Program-made: the position numbers and the translations under genes
Shown: in pieces, positions 24,201 through 33,284 of the stretch
How positions within the stretch are numbered: position 1 is the first letter of the stretch
Layout of the letters: each line of letters starts with the position of its first letter
NCBI GenBank assembly: GCA_947568835.1
Contig: OX387605.1
Location: forward strand, 992,001-1,056,000
DNA: 64,000 nt
Direction of reading: 5' to 3'
Origin: Protonemura montana
Taxonomy: Eukaryota; Arthropoda; Insecta; Plecoptera; Nemouridae
The notes under the pieces: model-generated
The model's input: only the letters and a program-made list of their open reading frames with translations
Told to the model about the DNA's origin: nothing
Databases searched by the model: none

Positions 24201-27200
24201 TGATGGTCACCCATCCAATACCTGACCCAGCGCAGTGTTGCTTAACTTTCATTCCTCCAACCTCTCTCCCGAACAGAACTGGTCATGTGTATGATGGTCA
24301 CCCATCCAATACCTAATCCAGTGCAGTGTTGCTTAACTTTCATTCCTCCAACCTCTCTCCCGAACAGAACTGGTCATGTGTATGATGGTCACCCATCCAA
24401 TACCTGACTCACCGCAGTGTTGCTTAACTTTCATTCCTCCAACCTCTCTCCCGAACAGAACTGGTCATGTGTATGATGGTCACCCATCCAGTACCTGACC
24501 CAGCGCAGTGTTTCTTAACTTTCATCCCTCCAACCTCTCTCCCGAACAGAACTGGTCATGTGTATGATGGTCACTCATCCAATACCTGACCCAGCGTAGT
24601 GTTGTTTAACTTTCATCCCTCCGAACAGAACTGGTCATGTGTATGATGGTCACCCATCCAGTACCTGACCTAGCGCAGTGTTGCTTAACTTTCATCCCTC
24701 CAACCTCTCTCCCGAACAGAACTGGTCATGTGTATGATGGTCACCCATCCAGTACCTGACCCAGCGCAGTGTTGCTTAACTTTCATCCCTCCAACCTCTC
24801 TCCCGAACAGAACTGGTCATGTATATGATGGTCACCCATCCAGTACCTGACTCAGCGCAGTGTTGCTTAACTTTCATCCCTCCAACCTCTCTCCCGAACA
24901 GAACTGGTCATGTGTATGATGGTCACCCATCCAATACCTGACCCAGCGCAGTGTTGCTTAACTTTCATCCCTCCAACCTCTCTCCCGAACAGAACTGGTT
25001 ATGTGTATGATGGTCACCCATCCAGTACCTGACCCAGCGCAGTGTTGCTTAACTTTCATCCCTCCAACCTCTCTCCCGAACAGAACTGGTCATGTGTATG
25101 ATGGTCACCCATCCAATACCTTACCCAGCGCAGTGTTGCTTAACTTTTATCCCTCGAACCTCTCTCCCGAACAGAACTGGTCATGTTTATGATGGTCACC
25201 CATCTAATCAATGCTGTAAATTATAAGTCATGGCCTAACTTGTTATTAGATGGACGTGCTGAAGAAGCAACGCTCGATTCCTCCACCGAAGCCCCAGTTG
25301 AAGGCTAAGTTGAAAGGTAAAGCTAAGGGTAAAAGCAAGGCGGCGTCAACAACGCAAGCCAGCGATGCACCTGCTCCAGTACGTGGTACCAAGGAAATGT
25401 TCGAGGAATGGGAGGCGGTGCTATTGAACGAGGTGGATCGTGTTCACGCGCGCCTGCAGGTGCTAGAAGCTCGGGCCTCGACTGATCTCAGTCAGGTGGT
25501 GGCCGCCGCCAGGAAGACGTTTCATCGCCTTAGTGACGAGATCGAGTCGCGGTACGAACGCGAGATCGCCAGCATAGACGTCCTTGTCAAGGTGGAGACA
25601 TTGATACAAAGAGGACCATTTAGATTTGATATCTTATTTAAATTGCAAACGCTTGCAATGCGCGGGGTATTTTATTATTATCAACACTATAACCGTCTCA
25701 AAAATTGATGCCCAAACGGGGACTCAATTTGTGAGACGTTTGTTCATAATAATAAAAAATGCCGGTTTATACGATCTGCTATTGAACTACCGTTACAAAT
25801 GCAAGGATATGTTGCGTATGATTTTAAAATTATATCGTTGACATGCGCCTTTTGATTGACAATTTATTATGGAAACAACTGTGGGAACAAAAATGATTAC
25901 TGTCCGAATTGTGCCTGAAGGTTGTTTCCAGACTCATGTCTACTTGGTGTAAACATAGCACTAGTTTTAACAAAAACTATTTCAACTGGGTTTTCAATGC
26001 TAAGTGAAGAACAACTAAATTTCCCAACGTTTCGTAACTTGCACCTGTTACTTTATCAAGGGTAAGAGCAGTCCTGACAATTTTCCAATAACAAAAGAAC
26101 CACATAAAATTATAACAATTACCAAGTTCAAGCTTCCTAAATGCATCTAAATAAAATAATCAGGGTCAATAACTTAAAAACTAATGTATTTTGTATTTTC
26201 TGAAATAAAATCCCGAACAACTTTGTGCCTGTAGGTGTTCAGCAACGCTATCGAGGAGGAACTGCCGATCCAACAGGAATGCGTCCTGGAGCAGGACACG
26301 TTCTTCGTCCGCCAGAAGGTGCTGTTATTCCCCGATCCTCCCCCGCCCCCACCAATACCACTCTGCGAGCGCCTCCTGGACTCGGAGTTCCGTATCGGAG
26401 ATCTACTAGCATTGCATCAAAAGATGGCCAGCATTGTATCAGCTCCGTACCTTCCCACGCGTGCCTTTGTCTCGATCTTGGACGACGTGATCACGTGCCG
26501 TGCCTCCGAGGGCGAGGTAGTTGTGCTACCTGCCACGTGGAACGTTGCGATCGCAGATGTGCCGCCAATAGTGACCGCGATCTTCGGTGCTACCGAGTAC
26601 GTCGACTGGAAGGACTTTGTTGTCTACGCGCTCGACTTGCGCTATCCGACGTCGCAGGAGATCTTAATGCATCGGGAACAGTTCAACAGATTCGATCCGG
26701 AGGTACGTTCCTGGATAGAGCATAACATCCAGCCAGCTCATCTCAAATAACATGGATAGAGCATAGGATCTAGTCAGCTCATCTCAAATAACATGGATGG
26801 AGCATAGGATCCAACCAGCTGATCTCAAATAACCTGGATAGAGCATAGGATCCAGCCAGCTGATCTCAAATAACATGGATAGAACATAGGATCCAGCCAG
26901 CTGATCTCAAATAACCTGGATAGAACATAGGATCCAGCCAGCTGATCTCAAATAACCTGGATAGAGCATAGGATCCAACCAGCTGATCTCAAATAACCTG
27001 GATAGAGCATAGGATCCAGCCAGCTGATCTCAAACAACCTGGATAGAGCATAGGATCCAGCCAGCTGATCTCAAATAACCTAGGTAGAGCATAGGATCCA
27101 ACCAGCTGATCTCAAATAACCTGGATGGAGCATAGGATCCAGCCAGCTGATCTCAAATAACCTGGATAGAGCATAGGATCCAGTCAGCTAATCTCAAATA

Positions 27201-30200
27201 ACCTGGATAGAGCATAGGATTAAGCCAGCTGATCTCAAATAACCTGGATAGAGCATAGGATCTAGCCAGCTGATCTCAAATAACCTGGATATAGCATAGG
27301 ATCCAGCCAGCTGATCTTAAATAACCTGGATAGAACATAGGATCCAGCCAACTGATCTCAAATAACCTGGATAGAGCATAGGATCCAGCCAGCTGATCTC
27401 AAATAACCTGGATAGAGCATAGGATCCAGCCAGCTGATCTCAAATAACCTGGATAGAACATAGGATCCAGCCAGCTGATCTCAAATAACCTGGGTAGAGC
27501 ATAGGATCCAGCCAGCTGATCTCTAATAACCTGGATAGAACATAGGATCCAGCCAGCTGATCTCAAATAACCTGGATAGAGCATAGGATCCAGCCAGCTG
27601 ATCTCAAATAACCTGGATAGAACATAGGATCCAGCCAACTGATCTCAAATAACCTGGATAGAGCATTGGTTCACCATGGCAACCGCTACCTGTGGCTATT
27701 GAAGGTGATTGTTGGTTGGTCACCAGCTGACAGAGGCTGTGAGCTACGACGACTTTATGCGCGTGCGCCTGTGGTTCGAGGAGCGTGACGTTGAGGACCA
27801 ACAAGAGGCGCTGCGTCTCACCCTCGTGAAGCAGCTGCTGTTTACCATGTTCAAGGTTAGCACACCAACAATGACCGACCTTTATAATCGTGTTTACCTT
27901 AAGATGCAGTTTAGTTTGCTCGCTATGTTATATTGTAGTCTGTTTCACACACCCTATTTGCTGGATTACTAATATGAGTTTGGTTTGGTGAAGTGGTTCA
28001 GAGCAGTGGGTGAATGTTGTGGTGAGTTTCGGATTTGCTCTGTTGTGATTGAATTGTGGTTCTAAAAAGGACCTAAAAAGTCGACGTTTCATCGGCGTTG
28101 GCGCCGACATCTTCAGGACTTCAGTCCTGAAGAGCGACTTTTTAGGTCCTATTTAGGACTACAAGTCAATCAAAACAGAGCAAATCCGAAACTCACCACA
28201 ACAATATATATTTGTTGAAATTCTTTGGTCAGACTCAATCTAAACTTCAACTGGTATAGGAGTTTGATGTCACCTAACCTTACGATGACAAAAAGACGAT
28301 TATCCTACTGCTAACATATACCATGCCACTGAGGGCTTGTATAGGACTTTCTTGGTCGACTAGACTTGTCATGCTATTGATTGCTATCCTATTATAAATG
28401 ATCCACACATATTCTGCCCCTCGGCAAGGAGCTGGGCCAGTGGTTGGGTCTATGACTGGGTCTATGACTGGGTCTATGGTCTATGGTTGGGTCTATGACT
28501 GGGTCTATGACTAGGTCTATGGTTGGGTCTATGACTGGGTCTATGGTCTATGACTGGGTCTATGGCTGGGTCTATGGCTGGGTCTATGGCTGGGTCTATG
28601 ACTGGGTCTATGACTCGGTCTATGACTGGGTCTATGGTCTATGACTGGGTCTATGACTGGGTCTATGATCTATGACTGGGTTTATGACTGGGTCTATGAC
28701 TGGGCCTATGACTGGGTCTATGACTATGGTCTATGGCTGGGTCTATGACTGGGTCTATGGTCTATGGGTTCCAGGTTGACGACACTAGATGTCACTATAC
28801 CACGCTGCTTCTCTACTTCTGCAAGGACGAGGACCCCGCGGTGGGATTCGCCAAGGCACTCACGCTCTCGCTAGGCTTGCGCGTGCTGATCACCGAGGAA
28901 GAATACCAAGTATTTTTATTTTGTATTTTATGAGCTGTTGTTGAATTCCACGTTTCAATGTTTCAACATTGTCATCTGTTGCTGTCTTACTTAACATATA
29001 TATATAACCAAGCTCGCACAAACCTAACAATCTCTATGAAAGTTAGTACAGCAACTTCACTCGCCTTGCTTATCAACCTCTCGACAGCAACTTCACTCGC
29101 CTTGCTTATCAACCTCACGACAGCATGGATTTGTGGAGGAATCCTGTTGTTCGCGTTGTACCGTCCTTCGGAAGGGACATTAAGCCGGTGGTCCCCTTGG
29201 TGCTCTTCGACAGGAGTAGGCTACGTGCCGGCACCGGGTTTCCCCTCCTCCCTTCTAGGCTAGGTTAGGTTCATCATCATCCACTCATTGACCGACGCCA
29301 TTAGACCAGTGCCACATGACCAGATGTCAAAACAGTGCTATGTTAAACATCACAAATAATATAATAATAAGATAAAATAATCTAAATTATAAAACTCTTC
29401 TTGCTCAGCTTGAAATGGCACATGGACCACAATCCACAAATCTTAGCACAAAGTCCATTAATTAAAAAATGTTGTGAGAAAAAAGAGAAAGATGTTGGCA
29501 CCACTTTACTCAGCACCAAGGGACCGTGCCTATGATGAGTGGGAGGAGCTAAAGTAAGCTGCAGGGCTGCCAACTAAACAGTCTGCTCTGCGCGCTGCCT
29601 TGCGTGAGGCTGCCGAACTAATCGTTGGGTCATTGTAGACTTACCAAGACGACGGGCTGTCAGAAAGCGCTAGCGTCGCCGTCCGCAACGCCATCTACTT
29701 GGCCGTGGAAGAGCTGATCGACGAAGTGGTGAACGAGGTAACTAAACCGACCAATAACTACATTATAATATTGTAGTTACAACAATAACAACACCGCCAT
29801 CTTGTTTGGTTGTCAAGGTGATCGAGATCGTGGCTGGCATAACGATCAAGGAAGTACTGGACGAGACGGAAGGCGGTGACGTCGCGACGCCGGTGAACGA
29901 CGACTGGTCGACGCACGTGCCGAGCACGACGCCAGACGACGCCGACGACGCCGACACGACGCCCACGTGTCCGACGAGCAGCGAGCGTGACGTCACGGTG
30001 GAGGCGGCGTCGCGACGCTCGGTGCTCGTCGAGAACGTCGAGTCTGGTGGCGTCGCCGAGGAGTGCGGTGGCTTGTACCCGTGCACGCCCTACTTGAGCT
30101 TCGGCACCGTTCTTAACTTGCTCGCCGTCACCATGCCGTGGCAGGACTGGCAGGTCTCATAACCCCCCCCCCCCCCCCAAACCCCCTATTCCTGTAGATC

Positions 30201-31184
30201 TGAATCCCCTATTCCTTTAGCTCTGAACCCCCTATTCCTGTAGCTCTGAACCCCCTATTCCTGTAGCTCTGAATCCCCTATTCCTTTAGCTCTGAACCCC
30301 CTATTCCTGTAGCTCTGAACCCCCTATTCCTGTAGCTCTGAATCCCCTATTCCTGTAGATCTGAATCCCTTATTCCTGTAGATCTGAATCCCCTATTCCT
30401 GTAGCTCTGAATCCCCTATTCCTTTAGCTCTGAATCCCCTATTCCTTTAGCTCTGAATCCCCTATTCCTGTAGCTCTGAATCCCCTATTCCTGTAGCTCT
30501 GAATCCCCTATTCCTGTAGCTCTGAACCCCCTATTCCAGTAGCTCTGAACCCCCTATTCCTGTAGCTCTGAATCCCCTATTCCAGTAGCTCTGAACCCCC
30601 TATTCCTGTAGCTCTGAATCCCCTATTCCTGTAGCTCTGAATCCCCTATTCCTGTAGCTCTGAACCCCCTATTCCTGTAGATCTGAATCCCCTATTCCTG
30701 TAGCTCTGAATCCCCTATTCCTGTAGCTCTGAACCCCCTATTCCTGTAGCTCTGAACCCCCTATTCCTGTAGCTCTGAATCCCCTATTCCTATAGATCTG
30801 AGTCCCCTATTCCTGTAGCTCTGAATCCCCTATTCCTGTAGCTCTGAACCCCCTATTCCTGTAGCTCTGAACCCCCTATTCCTGTAGCTCTGAATCCCCT
30901 ATTCCTGTAGATCTGAATCCCCTATTCCTGTAGTTTTGATTGAAGTTTTGTCCCCTACTTTATAGGCTCGTATGGAATCTGACAGTGGCAGTTTGAGCGT
31001 CCAGCTGGAGGCAGCATTCGATGAACTGTCACCTGTCCAAGGAGGCGGCGGCGGGAAGCGAAGGGTGCTGGCCTATGAACTGTTACGTCACCCTTATGTC
31101 CACGCCCTTCTCCACCGCGTCAACAAGTTCCGAGCTGTTGTACTGAGCCACGTCGTACAACACCAAGTACATCCTGTCAGCTGA
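13074..31184 (+). CDS. SPEF2: SPEF2 homologue (sperm flagellar protein 2, axonemal central-pair protein), complete, 11 exons
   Basis: Exons join 13074-15281, 16764-16925, 18653-19846, 22071-22412, 25250-25591, 26235-26702, 27727-27855, 28775-28909, 29639-29737, 29818-30153 and 30966-31184. All are phase 0, giving about 1,877 aa; human SPEF2 is of similar length. SPEF2 (CPC1 in Chlamydomonas) is a central-pair projection protein needed for cilia and sperm flagella. Seen: an N-terminal CH-like domain (residues 1-110, beginning MNEILQRWL), long charged coiled coil (about 170-430), a Lys-rich linker (about 620-660), an adenylate-kinase-like segment across exons 1-3 with GWVIFNFPVSYEQASLLEE in exon 2, a second Lys-rich linker in exon 3, and Leu/acid-rich C-terminal exons. 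The canonical P-loop is not visible. Polyadenylation signals AATAAA follow at 31233 and about 31261. A LITAF-type gene converges from the right. Confidence 0.92.
15289..15440. repeat. Foldback element built of two opposed SINE tails
   Basis: The tract ttattattattaccaacact at 15296 is mirrored by gtgttgataataataaa near 15397, with atgcccaaatgggcat at the centre. It lies at the start of SPEF2 intron 1 and would form a long hairpin. Similar opposed tails occur at 25618-25765. Confidence 0.85.
16092..16740 (+). mobile_element. 5S-rRNA-derived SINE with amplified head
   Basis: The head (16092-16190) reads like 5S rRNA, including caccggtcctcgttagatca and ggtattggataggtgacc. The last 91 bases repeat about four times to 16510, then the SINE body runs to about 16740. 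It ends just upstream of SPEF2 exon 2. Confidence 0.85.
16764..16925 (+). CDS. SPEF2: SPEF2 exon 2
   Basis: It lies between the acceptor tcttctcag and the donor gaagag|gtacag. It encodes GWVIFNFPVSYEQASLLEE, which corresponds to the GW...FP...QA.LLEE signature of the adenylate-kinase-like domain in vertebrate SPEF2. A SINE with a 91-bp array sits directly upstream. Confidence 0.88.
17435..17565. repeat. Internally deleted copy of the 'tcccaacgtttcg' family
   Basis: Only the outer arms remain (gggttttgaatgctaagtaa and ctgagcattcaaaatagttt), head to head. Confidence 0.75.
17600..18612 (+). repeat. 11-bp minisatellite in SPEF2 intron 2
   Basis: About 90 units, first tttgggctata then ggctgtattca, ending about 40 bases before the acceptor of exon 3. 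Confidence 0.96.
18653..19846 (+). CDS. SPEF2: SPEF2 exon 3
   Basis: The acceptor cgtttcag is immediately downstream of an 11-bp minisatellite. 398 codons include a Lys/Gly-rich linker and an acidic C-terminal region. The donor is gaactagag|gtgggc, a junction that is itself tandemly amplified downstream. Confidence 0.9.
19838..20280 (+). repeat. 53-bp array that duplicates the SPEF2 exon 3 splice donor
   Basis: The sequence gaactagag|gtgggcgtca at the exon 3 junction recurs every 53 bases (19838, 19891 and on) for about eight to nine copies. Confidence 0.93.
20281..20995 (+). repeat. 34-bp minisatellite continuing the SPEF2 intron 3 array
   Basis: Units catgtagctctaggtgggcg then tgtcctggtatcac, period 34. 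About 20 copies, with three more at 21920-22030 next to exon 4. Confidence 0.92.
21640..21925 (+). repeat. Dispersed repeat, second copy
   Basis: Related to 700-935. Its right end (ggcagcgggtactgctagta) reappears reversed near 43725-43750. Confidence 0.75.
21920..22030 (+). repeat. Outlying copies of the 34-bp minisatellite
   Basis: Three units separated from the main array by about 920 bases of other repeat DNA. Confidence 0.88.
22071..22412 (+). CDS. SPEF2: SPEF2 exon 4
   Basis: 114 codons between tctactgcag and cacacag|gtagat. The frame continues exon 3 (AMELE|VNRSADTLQLINDYY), a pattern that fits the SPEF2 helical region. Confidence 0.9.
22478..25207 (-). repeat. 91-bp 5S-SINE-head array filling SPEF2 intron 4
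   Basis: About 30 tandem 91-bp units, reverse orientation, occupy nearly the whole intron 22413-25249. Rare variants (atgtatataatgg at 22647 and 23648) are exactly 1,001 bases apart, 11 units, indicating block duplication. Confidence 0.95.
25250..25591 (+). CDS. SPEF2: SPEF2 exon 5
   Basis: 114 codons between ttgttattag and gtcaag|gtggag. A basic linker is followed by an amphipathic helical segment. Confidence 0.85.
25618..25765. repeat. Second foldback copy of the SINE-tail element
   Basis: It shares aaattgcaaacgcttgcaat and its flanks with 15415-15450 in reverse orientation. It lies in SPEF2 intron 5. Confidence 0.8.
25915..26215. repeat. Dispersed 'tcccaacgtttcg' family copy
   Basis: Nearly identical to 31595-31880, including the 3' part ccaagttcaagcttcctaaa. 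It lies in SPEF2 intron 5. Confidence 0.88.
26235..26702 (+). CDS. SPEF2: SPEF2 exon 6
   Basis: 156 codons between cctgtag and ccggag|gtacgt. It includes a Pro run and an EF-hand-like/WDW-type stretch ending YVDWKDFVVYALDLRYPT. The following intron is a 41-bp array. Confidence 0.88.
26709..27670 (+). repeat. 41-bp minisatellite filling SPEF2 intron 6
   Basis: About 23 units (core gagcataggatccagccagc) start about seven bases inside the intron. Confidence 0.95.
27727..27855 (+). CDS. SPEF2: SPEF2 exon 7
   Basis: 43 codons between ggtcaccag and ttcaag|gttagc. The encoded text YDDFMRVRLWFEERD continues the C-terminal region in phase. Confidence 0.85.
28015..28206. repeat. Foldback element with hammerhead-like core
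   Basis: Outer arms (ggtgagtttcggatttgctc and its reverse near 28180-28200) enclose inner arms ggacctaaaaagtcg/cgactttttaggtcc. The centre, read on the minus strand, has CTGAAGA (28116-28110), a GC-rich hairpin and GAAACGTC (28090-28083). Confidence 0.85.
28437..28770 (+). repeat. 12-bp minisatellite abutting the SPEF2 exon 8 acceptor
   Basis: About 27 units of gggtctatgact with shortened ggtctat steps. The last unit merges into the acceptor gggttccag. Confidence 0.93.
28775..28909 (+). CDS. SPEF2: SPEF2 exon 8
   Basis: 45 codons between gggttccag and taccaa|gtattt. The acceptor is preceded directly by a 12-bp minisatellite. Confidence 0.8.
29030..29365 (+). mobile_element. SINE body copy (5S-headed family, head missing)
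   Basis: It begins with a two-fold 36-bp motif (cagcaacttcactcgccttg...), continues through the common body and ends in (AAT)n near 29360. It lies in SPEF2 intron 8. Confidence 0.85.
29639..29737 (+). CDS. SPEF2: SPEF2 exon 9
   Basis: 33 codons between cattgtag and aacgag|gtaact. It is too short to be seen as an ORF by itself but is in phase with both neighbours. Confidence 0.78.
29818..30153 (+). CDS. SPEF2: SPEF2 exon 10
   Basis: 112 codons between ggttgtcaag and tggcag|gtctca. It carries an Asp/Thr-rich low-complexity middle and ends VTMPWQDWQ. Confidence 0.82.
30165..30945 (+). repeat. 23-bp minisatellite filling SPEF2 intron 10
   Basis: A poly-C run (30165-30178) is followed by about 33 units of ccctattcctgtagctctga. 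Each unit looks like a pyrimidine tract plus AG. Confidence 0.95.
30966..31184 (+). CDS. SPEF2: SPEF2 exon 11 (terminal)
   Basis: The acceptor ctactttatag precedes 30966 and the stop TGA ends at 31184. It encodes 72 residues ending HVVQHQVHPVS. Polyadenylation signals follow within about 80 bases. Confidence 0.82.
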   Translation, partial: ARMESDSGSLSVQLEAAFDELSPVQGGGGGKRRVLAYELLRHPYVHALLHRVNKFRAVVLSHVVQHQVHPVS

Positions 31185-31293
31185 TTGACTCAACTAATGA
31201 CTCAGCTTGCATTATTCGTTTTATGTTCCAAAAATAAAGGAAATGATAATTTTGTGGCACAATAAATTTGTTAGAATTTCGCTGCGTTGTCGT

Positions 31294-31563
31294 TTAGTTC
31301 ATATGACTTTGTCCCGTGATGATTGATTGTTCCGTGTCGTCGTCGCGGCTGCTGCCACTAGAAGCGGATAACGACGCCGATTTGACGCTCGTGGCGACGT
31401 CGCCTGGCGTCGGTGGGCGCTGAAGACGTCCTTCGCGGGCGTCGTATGTACCGACATAATGGCGGCAGCGCGGACAGAAGATGTTAACCACGGCCACGTC
31501 GGCGATACCAGCAAAACACACGGGCCAGCACATGAGCACGCAGAGCGCTCCTAGTGGTGACTT
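31294..31563 (-). CDS. LITAF-like gene exon 3 (hydrophobic segment, second CxxC, stop)
   Basis: The acceptor gattacag precedes 31563. The exon encodes KSPLGALCVLMCWPVCF and FCPRCRHYVGTYD and ends at 31294. Confidence 0.85.
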   Translation of the reverse strand, partial: KSPLGALCVLMCWPVCFAGIADVAVVNIFCPRCRHYVGTYDAREGRLQRPPTPGDVATSVKSASLSASSGSSRDDDTEQSIITGQSHMN

Positions 31564-33195
31564 CTGTAATCATTTACCAAGCTTGTTGATTTCTAGAATC
31601 ATGTCTACTTGATGTAAACTTAGCGCTAGTTTTAATAAAAACTATTTCAACTGGGTTTTCAATGCTAAGTGAAGAACAACTAAATTTCCCAACGTTTCGT
31701 AACTTGTACCTGTTACTTTATCAAGGGTAAGAGCAGTCATGACAATTTTCCAATAACAAAAGAACCACATAAAATTATAACAATTACCAAGTTCAAGCTT
31801 CCTAAATGCATCTCAATAAAATAATCAGGGTCAATAACTCAAAAACTAATGTACTTTGTATTTTCTGAAATAAAATCCCGAACTATAGGACTGCCTTGGA
31901 GCTCCGGGTTCGTACCTTGCAGCCCTGGGTTCGTACCTTGGTTTCTTGCTGTGGCGTCAACGGGACATTAGCGCTGCCGCAGCTGTTGCATGTGACTTTG
32001 CCAGGACCTCGACCTCTTGCCTTGCCTCCAGTGAAACGCCTCTCATTGAACGGGCACGCGGTGGTTCGTTGTAAGTTCGGTCGACGCCCGGTGGACTTCT
32101 CCGGCTCGTGGAAGCCGTGCTCGGGGGTGGCGGGGGTGGTAGAGGGGGTGGAGGCGGTGGAGGGGGTGGAGGGGGTGGAGTGGGTGGATACCCGGTACGC
32201 AACCACCGACACCTGGGAGTGGAATTAAGATAGAATGAAGGATGGATGCACCTGAAATCCTAGCTAAAAAGATGAGTAGGGACAATACAGTATCTAATCT
32301 ACCTGATTTGTTGTGCAAAACCAAGCTATTATAAATGCAATAATTGCATAACCTAAGTACCCTAATGGCGGCGGTGATTGAATGGCTGAATATGAGGGTA
32401 GTGATGAACTTAGCCTAGCCTAGAAGGGAGGAGGGGAAACCTCTCTCCTGAACAGAACTGGTTATGTGTATGATGGGCACCCATCCAATACCTGACCCAG
32501 TGCAGTGTTGCTTAACTTTCATCCCTCCAACCTCTCTCCCGAACAGAACTGGTCATGTGTATGATGGTCATCCATCCAATACCTGACCCAGCGCAGTGTT
32601 GCTTAACTTTCATTCCTCCAACCTATCTCCCAAACAGAACTGGTCATGTGTATGATGGTCACCCATCCAATACCTGACTCAGCGCAGTGTTGCTTAACTT
32701 TCATCCCTCCAACCTATCTCCCAAACAGAACTGGTCATGTGTATGATGGTCATCCATCCAATACCTGACCCAGCACAGTGTTGCGCTGGGTCTGGTATTG
32801 GAAGGGACGTTAAGTCGGTGGTCCCCTTAGTGCTCTTCTACAAGAGTAGGCTACATGCCGGCACCAGGTTTCCCCTCCTCCCTTCTAGGCTAGGTTAGGT
32901 TCATCATCATCCACTCATTCACCGACGCCATTAGACCAGTGCCGCATGGCCAGATGACAAAACAGTGCGTTGTTAAACACCACAAATAATAATAATAATC
33001 CTATGTATGCTTGAAGTTACAGGGAAATGACTGCATGTTTTTATCTCGTCCCCCGGGCACTAAGACCGGGTTCCTATAGTAGTTACCTACCTGAGAGTGA
33101 GCGTCGTGCAGGTGTCTCACTAGTTGGCCCGAGGTGTCGCCAGTGGCGTATGGGATCTCTACGCCACACACTGGACACTGGGCTCTCAAGGGCAT
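31294..33195 (-). CDS. LITAF-domain protein with N-terminal zinc-finger-like segment, 3 exons
   Basis: Exons on the minus strand run 33195-33091, 32212-31937 and 31563-31294 (about 216 aa, all phase 0). LITAF-domain proteins are small zinc-binding, membrane-associated endosomal/lysosomal proteins. Seen: an N-terminal CPVCG...LVRHLHDAH segment (CxxC then HxxxxH), a Thr/Pro-rich linker, then VTCNSCGSANVP (first CxxC), a hydrophobic Cys-rich stretch GALCVLMCWPVCFAGIA, and FCPRCRHYVGTYD, matching the LITAF ending HxCPxCxxxxGTY. The tail is Ser/Asp-rich. ATG at 33195 was chosen as the first Met before the finger; an earlier exon cannot be excluded. The intron 32213-33090 holds inverted SINE copies. 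It converges on SPEF2, with about 110 bases between stops. The family call is solid; the combination with the N-terminal finger is inference from phase. Confidence 0.78.
31595..31880. repeat. Dispersed 'tcccaacgtttcg' family copy
   Basis: It fills most of intron 2 of the LITAF-like gene and is nearly identical to 25915-26215. Confidence 0.88.
31937..32212 (-). CDS. LITAF-like gene exon 2 (Pro/Thr-rich linker, first CxxC)
   Basis: The acceptor actcccag precedes 32212. 92 codons end at the donor accaag|gtacga. A second identical donor lies 21 bases further at 31916, adding seven residues in frame if used. The CxxC is in VTCNSCGS. Confidence 0.75.
32345..33000. mobile_element. Inverted SINE pair with 91-bp head array
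   Basis: A reverse SINE 3' fragment (about 32350-32440) abuts about four reverse 91-bp units (32440-32795). A forward SINE body (about 32805-33000) follows, ending in an (AAT)n tail. The whole unit lies in intron 1 of the LITAF-like gene. Confidence 0.8.
33091..33195 (-). CDS. LITAF-like gene exon 1 (CxxC...HxxxxH segment)
   Basis: It encodes MPLRAQCPVCGVEIPY onward through HLHDAHSQ, then the donor cag|gtaggt at 33091. The spacing of the two Cys and two His suggests a small zinc finger. Confidence 0.68.
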
Positions 33196-33284
33196 CGAGC
33201 TCTTGGCGGTGCAAGATGCACCCCCTTGTTGTTGCCAGGCAACTATAACCACAGACCACCGTCACAGACCACCATTGTTGTCTT

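Noticed and set aside
22478-25207. 5S rRNA gene cluster
   Set aside because: Units of 91 bp keep only the internal promoter half and grade into a SINE body. They lack the 5' half and terminator of real 5S genes.
31957-32202. Alternative minus-strand frame with a long poly-Pro run
   Set aside because: It does not lead into the CxxC of the LITAF domain. The Thr/Pro frame is open from acceptor to donor and joins both neighbours in phase.
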